The position numbers and the translations under genes are program-made. The notes below the pieces were generated by a model. That model had not been told where the DNA came from and searched no databases. It was given only the letters and a program-made list of their open reading frames with translations. A stretch of 9,671 nt of DNA, from assembly GCA_946481225.1 (NCBI GenBank), contig CAMLNJ010000073.1:1-9671 (forward strand). The letters run 5' to 3'. Each line of letters begins with the position of its first letter. The stretch's first letter is position 1. Positions 6,197 to 9,671 of the stretch are shown one piece after another. The DNA is from an uncultured Verrucomicrobiota bacterium. Its GTDB lineage: Bacteria; Verrucomicrobiota; Verrucomicrobiae; Opitutales; Opitutaceae.

Positions 6197-6868
6197 TCAC
6201 CGGTTCATCGATACACGTCCGGCTCCCCGGTCGGACACGAGGGCCCGCAATTCCTCCCGCGAAAGGTCCACGCGCAACACGTCGCCTTCGCGATGAAGCT
6301 GGGTCGCGGGGATCGCCACGAGCGCGTCGCCCGCTTCGAGGGCGCGGGCGGGGCGAACGAAGACGCGGGTCTCCTTTTCGTCCGTCTGCGTCGACGGTTC
6401 CGTAGACCGGGAGGAGGCCGCAATGCCCGGAGTCCCGGCCTGGGGCATGTCGCGGGTGTCGGCCGACGGGGCGAGTTGCGGCGCCACCGACGCGAGGCCG
6501 ATGTCCTTCACCTTGCCGACCTCCTGGCCCTCGCGGTCGATGACCTTGGTGCCGATCAGGTTGGATGCGGTCACGCGTTGCTCCACTTGCTCGCGGCTCA
6601 CCCGTTCGATGCCGGTGCCGGTCGCCTGCGTCGGAGTGTCCGGGGCCGTCATGGTCTGGGTGGTTGCCCGCGAGCCTTCGGAGGCGGTCGCGGACGGGAG
6701 GGTTTCCTCCTCTGTCCGGGGCGTGGGCGGGCCGCTGCGAGTTTCGCTGGGCCGCGGATCGTAGGCTTCGCGCTGGATGCTTGACGAGGTGCGCGTGTCG
6801 TCGCCCCAGGTCGCCAGCGGTAGAAGGGCGCCAACCGCTATAAACGAGGTGAAATGTCGGGTTTTCAT
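6197..6868 (-). CDS. Secreted PRC-barrel-like domain protein with internal low-complexity insert
   Basis: The 223 residues begin with a signal peptide (MKTRH, then a hydrophobic core at about 8-20, with cleavage near residue 22). A disordered Ser/Thr/Pro/Glu-rich segment follows at 23-98. The first half of a PRC barrel is at about 100-126, with NLIGTKVIDREGQEVGKVKD, a close match to the family's typical opening strands. Residues 127-167 are a Ser/Thr/Pro/Gln-rich insert. The second half is at about 168-210, with RVFVRPARALEAGDALVAIP and then DLSREELRAL. PRC barrels are small beta domains in RimM, photosynthetic reaction-centre H subunits and many bacterial stress or surface proteins, where they usually bind other proteins. 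A secreted one is probably a periplasmic or envelope protein. No Shine-Dalgarno precedes the ATG at 6868. Specific function is unknown. Confidence 0.8.
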   Translation of the reverse strand: MKTRHFTSFIAVGALLPLATWGDDTRTSSSIQREAYDPRPSETRSGPPTPRTEEETLPSATASEGSRATTQTMTAPDTPTQATGTGIERVSREQVEQRVTASNLIGTKVIDREGQEVGKVKDIGLASVAPQLAPSADTRDMPQAGTPGIAASSRSTEPSTQTDEKETRVFVRPARALEAGDALVAIPATQLHREGDVLRVDLSREELRALVSDRGAGRVSMNR

Positions 6869-7088
6869 GGTGATGTCGGGCTAGGGGACGGGATGCGTCC
6901 CCGGGTTGTCGTGATGCGGGCGGCCGCTGGAGTCTCGCCTCGCAAGGTGGCCGGCAAGATAGGCCGCGAGGGGTTTCGCCGCCATGGGGCGAAGGGCCCG
7001 CCGGCGGACGGGCCGCCGAGCCTATTCCCCGACAGGAACGACCCCGCGGCGCACGAGCCGTGCTTCCCGTCCGCGGCGGGCCGGGCGG

Positions 7089-7124
7089 AAAACAAAAAGC
7101 CCACGACGGAAAATCGTCGTGGGC
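7089..7124 (-). terminator. Intrinsic terminator of the tRNA cluster
   Basis: A perfect 10-base-pair stem pairs 7099-7108 with 7115-7124 around a 6-base loop. On the minus strand it is followed at once by TTTTTGTTTT. The plus strand has no T-run after the stem, so it works only for minus-strand transcripts. It lies 17 bases past the CCA of tRNA-Gln. Confidence 0.92.
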
Positions 7125-7141
7125 GAAAGGGTGGGGGAAAG

Positions 7142-7215
7142 TGGCTGCCCGATAAGGACTCGAACCTTAACAAGCAGAGTCAGAATCTGCTGTGCTACCA
7201 TTACACCATCGGGCA
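7142..7215 (-). tRNA. tRNA-Gln (anticodon CTG)
   Basis: Read on the minus strand this is a full cloverleaf of 74 bases including an encoded CCA. The acceptor is TGCCCGA paired with TCGGGCA, so it starts with the U1-A72 pair typical of tRNA-Gln, with discriminator G73. The D stem is GTG/CAC. The anticodon arm is GCAGA-TTCTGAC-TCTGC, giving CTG, which reads CAG. The T arm is TAAGG-TTCGAGT-CCTTA. It is last in a three-tRNA cluster transcribed leftward and is followed by the terminator at 7089-7124. Confidence 0.96.
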
Positions 7216-7259
7216 GGAGGAAAAAACGAAGCTGGAAGACGAAGGGATGCGGCGGAGGC

Positions 7260-7334
7260 TGGAGCCGGCGACTGGATTCGAACCCGCAACCGCCTGTTTA
7301 CAAAACAGGTGCTCTACCGTTGAGCTACGCCGGC
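7260..7334 (-). tRNA. tRNA-Thr (anticodon TGT)
   Basis: Read on the minus strand this is a 75-base cloverleaf including CCA. The acceptor is GCCGGCG/CGCCGGC, fully paired, with discriminator T. The D arm is GCTC-AACGGTA-GAGC. The anticodon arm is CCTGT-TTTGTAA-ACAGG, giving TGT, which reads ACA. The T arm is GCGGG-TTCGAAT-CCAGT, which contains a G-A mismatch at 51-63 and a G-T pair at 49-65. The rest of the fold is strong, so the gene is probably functional despite the mismatch. Confidence 0.94.
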
Positions 7335-7365
7335 GGCTAGAGCCGTCCAAGCTGTCTTAGAGGTC

Positions 7366-7400
7366 GGAAAGAACAGGCCTGCTTGGGGCTCAAGCAGGCC
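7366..7400 (-). terminator. Hairpin between tRNA-Lys and tRNA-Thr, possible attenuator or processing site
   Basis: A perfect 10-base-pair stem (7376-7385 with 7391-7400) surrounds a 5-base loop. On the minus strand the tail is TGTTCTTTCC, a poor T-tract. It starts 5 bases after the CCA of tRNA-Lys. It could be a partial terminator that lowers Thr and Gln tRNA relative to Lys, or a stem that guides RNase processing. Confidence 0.5.
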
Positions 7401-7405
7401 GAAAA

Positions 7406-7480
<75 letters not shown>

Positions 7481-7496
7481 AAAAAACGGAGGGACG

Positions 7497-7545
7497 AAGG
7501 GGCAGATTTGCCCACCCACTGTCAATGCCGTTTTCCAATAAAAAA
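7497..7545 (-). promoter_or_regulatory. Possible promoter of the tRNA cluster
   Basis: On the minus strand a perfect TTGACA lies at 7525-7520, 39 bases before the tRNA-Lys 5' end. An A/T-rich stretch lies upstream (7532-7545), as in UP elements of stable-RNA promoters. I see no convincing -10 box at normal spacing. A small GGGCA/TGCCC hairpin (7500-7513) lies between the hexamer and the tRNA. The A/T-rich stretch may also serve the divergent hydrolase gene. Confidence 0.35.
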
Positions 7546-7636
7546 TGAAACTCCCTCCGCCTCCGGCGCTTCTTCATGTCGCGCGGCCTCACATCGCCTC
7601 GACAGCTTCGTCTGTGAATCGCTTCGTTTGGCTTTC

Positions 7637-8419
7637 ATGGAGATTCATTTTCTCGGCACCGGCACTTCGCATGGCGTGCCCATGCTGGCGTGCGACTGCG
7701 ACGTCTGCACCTCGTCGGACCCGCGCGACCAGCGCACCCGCGCCTCCATCCATGTGATAATGAACGGGCTCCGCATCCAGGTCGACGCCACCCCGGAGTT
7801 TCGTCTCCAGGCGTTGCGCGCGCGCTTGTGGGTGATCGACCTCTTCATCCTCACCCATGGTCATGCCGACCATGTCCTCGGCATGGACGATCTCCGCCGC
7901 TACTGCGACGGGCGGGCCGACGGCGCTTTGCCCGTCTATTGTTCCGCCGAGGGCGAGGAGCGGGTGCGGGCGATCTTTCCTTACGCTTTCGCGCCGCGCG
8001 GCGAGAAACCTGACGGCTACGCGCGATTCGACCTGCGTCGCATGCCCTCCCGGCTGGAGCTCCCCGAAGGCGTGATCGAAAGCACGCCCCTGCCGCATGG
8101 ACGCGTGGAAACGCTCGGGCTGGTGTTTACCGAGCGGGGTAGCGGCGCGCGTTTCGCCTACTACACCGACTGCAAAACCATTCCGCCCGCCGCGCGCGCC
8201 CTCGCCCGCGGCGCCGATTTGCTCGTGCTCGACGGGCTCCGGCCCACGCCGCATCCCACCCATATGTCTTTTTCCGAAGCGCAGGCGGAGGCCGCGGAGA
8301 TTGGCGCGAAACGCACCTACCTCACGCATCTAGCGCACGCCGTTCACCATGATTTCGGCGAGTTATTAGGGCCTGAAATCCAGGGTTTTGCATACGACGG
8401 ATGGCGGGTTGAACTATAG
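7637..8419 (+). CDS. Metallo-beta-lactamase-fold hydrolase, PhnP-like phosphodiesterase family
   Basis: The ATG at 7637 gives 260 residues starting directly in the fold (MEIHFLGTGTSHG). The open frame goes back to 7508, but those 43 residues have no family character. Key residues are the HGHADH metal motif (His74, His76, Asp78, His79), a further His154, Asp178 in YYTDCK, and His209, His231 and His234 near the C-terminus. Cys19, Cys21 and Cys24 form a CxCxxC that matches the structural zinc site of PhnP. PhnP cleaves phosphoribosyl 1,2-cyclic phosphate, so a phosphodiesterase acting on a small cyclic phosphate or nucleotide is likely, in the cytoplasm (no signal peptide). No phosphonate genes are nearby, so the true substrate is uncertain. 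It is divergent from the tRNA cluster and ends 85 bases before the Rrf2 gene. Confidence 0.88.
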   Translation: MEIHFLGTGTSHGVPMLACDCDVCTSSDPRDQRTRASIHVIMNGLRIQVDATPEFRLQALRARLWVIDLFILTHGHADHVLGMDDLRRYCDGRADGALPVYCSAEGEERVRAIFPYAFAPRGEKPDGYARFDLRRMPSRLELPEGVIESTPLPHGRVETLGLVFTERGSGARFAYYTDCKTIPPAARALARGADLLVLDGLRPTPHPTHMSFSEAQAEAAEIGAKRTYLTHLAHAVHHDFGELLGPEIQGFAYDGWRVEL

Positions 8420-8429
8420 GGGATTTTAA

Positions 8430-8450
8430 TCCCTAGCTGTGAACTAGGGA
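8430..8450. promoter_or_regulatory. Inverted repeat 1, candidate Rrf2 operator
   Basis: TCCCTAG at 8430-8436 faces CTAGGGA at 8444-8450 across 7 bases. It shares the core (A)ATCCCTA with the second dyad at 8468-8495. It lies just after the hydrolase stop and 54 bases before the Rrf2 start, in an A/T-rich gap within GC-rich sequence. Confidence 0.55.
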
Positions 8451-8467
8451 AAAAGAGCTTGCGCGTG

Positions 8468-8495
8468 TTAATCCCACTATTTTTGTAGGGATTAA
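8468..8495. promoter_or_regulatory. Inverted repeat 2, candidate Rrf2 operator
   Basis: TTAATCCC at 8468-8475 faces GGGATTAA at 8488-8495, a perfect 8-base dyad with a 12-base A/T-rich spacer. Long dyads of this size are usual for Rrf2-family dimers, and self-regulation is common in the family. The dyad ends 9 bases before the Rrf2 ATG, so a bound dimer would block transcription start or early elongation. Confidence 0.62.
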
Positions 8496-8504
8496 ATCCA
8501 CTCG

Positions 8505-9113
8505 ATGAAGCTCTCGAAAAAAGGCGAATACGCGCTCCGCTCCCTGATCGACCTCGGCATCGCGGCCGAAGTGGGGCGCGAACTCGTGCAGGTCACCGAG
8601 CTTTCGGACAAGGAGCTCATCCCCGCGAAGTTTCTGGAGCAGATCATGCAGGAGTTGAAGGCGGCGGGCTTTGTCGTCGCCCAGCGTGGCAAGTTTGGCG
8701 GCTACCGGCTCGCCCGGCCCGCGTCCGAGATCACCATCGGCGCGGTCGTGCGCTTCATCGACGGGCCGCTCGCGCCCATCGGTTGCGTCAGCCACACCGC
8801 CTACGAGAAGTGTAGTTGCCCGGACGAGGAGCACTGCGGTCTGCGCATGCTCATGCTCGATGTGCGCAACGCCATCGCCGGCATCCTGGATCGTTACTCC
8901 CTCGCCGATGTCGTGGAGGTCACGCTCCGCAAACTCCGTCGCGATTCACTTCCGCTTCCCTTCGCCGCTCCGCGCGGCTCCGCCCGCGGCCAGCCCGTCA
9001 AGGCCGCCACCCGCCTTCGCCGCGTTCCCGCCCGTGCCTCCGCCGCCTCCGCCCGCCGCCTCGCTCCGGTCGAGGGCCTCCTCTCCGAACTCCTCCCCGA
9101 TTACACCATTTGA
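8505..9113 (+). CDS. Rrf2-family transcriptional regulator, probably of sulfur uptake
   Basis: The 202 residues start with the Rrf2 winged-helix signature: MKLSKKGEYALRSLIDL, the recognition-helix region PAKFLEQIMQELKAAG at 40-55, and the wing RGKFGGYRLAR at 61-71. Cys94, Cys103, Cys105 and Cys111 form a C-x8-C-x-C-x5-C cluster. It lies where IscR and NsrR hold their Fe-S ligands, though the spacing differs and CymR senses differently. Residues from about 150 are an Ala/Arg/Pro-rich tail ending in LLSELLPDYTI. This makes the protein longer than the usual 130-165 residues. The regulator acts on DNA as a dimer. The sulfate-binding gene 138 bases downstream and the operators upstream suggest control of sulfate assimilation and of itself. 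The ATG at 8505 is at the family's normal start. Confidence 0.9.
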   Translation: MKLSKKGEYALRSLIDLGIAAEVGRELVQVTELSDKELIPAKFLEQIMQELKAAGFVVAQRGKFGGYRLARPASEITIGAVVRFIDGPLAPIGCVSHTAYEKCSCPDEEHCGLRMLMLDVRNAIAGILDRYSLADVVEVTLRKLRRDSLPLPFAAPRGSARGQPVKAATRLRRVPARASAASARRLAPVEGLLSELLPDYTI

Positions 9114-9161
9114 CCCCGCGCCTCGTCGCCTCCCCGTCATGACAGCTATCTGAAAAAGCGG

Positions 9162-9180
9162 CACGGGCGCCCCGCCCGTG
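9162..9180. promoter_or_regulatory. GC-rich hairpin 1 in the leader of the sulfate-binding gene
   Basis: CACGGGCG (9162-9169) pairs perfectly with CGCCCGTG (9173-9180) around a CCC loop. No T-run follows, so it is not a standard intrinsic terminator. It could be a REP-like intergenic element, an mRNA-stabilising stem or part of a regulated leader. Confidence 0.5.
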
Positions 9181-9185
9181 ATCTT

Positions 9186-9214
9186 CGCCGGCGGCGCGTC
9201 TCGCTCCGCCGGCG
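9186..9214. promoter_or_regulatory. GC-rich hairpin 2 in the leader of the sulfate-binding gene
   Basis: CGCCGGCGG (9186-9194) pairs with CCGCCGGCG (9206-9214), a 9-base-pair stem with an 11-base loop. It follows hairpin 1 after 5 bases and ends 37 bases before the ATG at 9252. No T-run follows. Confidence 0.5.
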
Positions 9215-9251
9215 CCTCCCCGAAACCCGAGAACCCTAAACGGTATCCGCC

Positions 9252-9671
9252 ATGAAATTACACCTCATCTCCGCCCTCGCGGTCGCGCTCGGCTTCGCCG
9301 GCGCCGTCTCCGCCAAGACCGTTCAGCTCCTCAACGCCTCCTACGATCCCACCCGTGAGCTCTACGTCGAATACAACGCCGCCTTCGCCGCCCACTGGAA
9401 GGCCAAGACCGGCGACGACGTCGTCGTGAAACAGTCCCACGGCGGCTCCGGCAAACAGGCCCGCTCCGTGATCGACGGCCTCCGGGCCGACGTCGTCACC
9501 CTCGCCCTCGCCGGTGACATCGACGCCATCGCCAAGAACGGCGGATCCCTCCCCGCCGATTGGCAAAAGCGCCTCCCGCACAACTCCTCGCCCTACACCT
9601 CCACCATCGTGTTCCTCGTCCGGAAGGGGAACCCCAAGGCCATCAAGGACTGGGACGATCTCGCCAAGCCC
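9252..9671 (+). CDS. sbp: Periplasmic sulfate-binding protein of an ABC transporter (3' truncated by window edge)
   Basis: The first 140 codons are present and open to the window end. Residues 1-21 are a signal peptide with likely cleavage after AVSA. The mature part matches E. coli Sbp closely from memory: [13 protein letters not shown] (about 26-38), [20 protein letters not shown] (about 61-80), [14 protein letters not shown], and the block from [19 protein letters not shown] to DWDDL. These cover the family signature and sulfate-contacting loops. It captures sulfate (or thiosulfate) in the periplasm and delivers it to CysT/CysW/CysA permease and ATPase subunits, whose genes are expected to the right. 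The ATG at 9252 has no Shine-Dalgarno (GGTATCCGCC precedes it). Co-transcription with the Rrf2 gene is likely, because no copy of the operator dyads appears between them. Sbp is favoured over CysP, but the split is not certain from half a gene. Confidence 0.94.
   Translation, partial: MKLHLISALAVALGFAGAVSAKTVQLLNASYDPTRELYVEYNAAFAAHWKAKTGDDVVVKQSHGGSGKQARSVIDGLRADVVTLALAGDIDAIAKNGGSLPADWQKRLPHNSSPYTSTIVFLVRKGNPKAIKDWDDLAKP

Noticed and set aside
6995..7014. GGCCCG/CGGGCC hairpin upstream of the PRC-barrel gene.
   Set aside because: Short GC palindromes are expected by chance in this composition. No promoter or terminator element goes with it, and the rest of 6869-7088 shows nothing I can support.
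6854..7360. A 168-residue plus-strand frame across the tRNA region.
   Set aside because: It runs through the terminator and two tRNA genes on the opposite strand and has no protein-like features.
9114..9251. A SAM or other sulfur riboswitch before the sulfate-binding gene.
   Set aside because: Apart from two simple hairpins, I could not find the conserved cores of known SAM riboswitches.

Overview
The window is a high-GC bacterial chromosome segment whose genes mostly end codons in C or G. The gene set and style suggest a member of the Verrucomicrobiota, perhaps Opitutaceae. The pointers are an ExbD-ExbD-TonB-TPR cluster, an Rrf2 regulator next to a sulfate-binding protein, and the lack of Shine-Dalgarno sequences before nearly every start. 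This is inference from remembered gene neighbourhoods and no database was searched. The window is cut inside genes at both ends.

Region 1 (1-4088, + strand) reads as one energy-transduction operon. It holds the 3' part of an ExbD, a complete second ExbD, a TonB-family protein, and a secreted TPR protein of the type found in TonB operons. Two paralogous, single-pass, Ala/Lys/Glu-rich coiled-coil proteins of unknown function follow. The proton-channel subunit (ExbB/TolQ/MotA type) is expected just left of the window. The proposed job is to use the inner-membrane proton gradient to energise outer-membrane TonB-dependent transporters. The TPR and coiled-coil proteins would be periplasmic accessories, and they are the least described part of the window.

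Region 2 (4089-6868) holds a large membrane-anchored TPR protein (+) that converges on a secreted PRC-barrel-like protein (-). A weak terminator-like hairpin near 4230 separates this region from the TonB operon.

Region 3 (6869-7636) is a minus-strand tRNA cluster in the order Lys(CTT), Thr(TGT), Gln(CTG), with CCA encoded in all three. It ends in a textbook intrinsic terminator at 7089-7124. A second hairpin lies between Lys and Thr.

Region 4 (7637-9671, + strand) has a PhnP-like metallo-beta-lactamase-fold hydrolase, then an Rrf2-family regulator with four clustered cysteines. Two inverted repeats sit directly before the regulator gene, about four helical turns apart. The start of a periplasmic sulfate-binding protein gene runs off the right edge. 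The likely logic is a cysteine- or Fe-S-sensing regulator controlling itself and sulfate uptake. Two GC-rich hairpins sit in the leader of the sulfate-binding gene.

The best candidates for something undescribed are the pair of coiled-coil proteins attached to the TonB system, the double operator before the Rrf2 gene, and the PRC-barrel domain split by a low-complexity insert.
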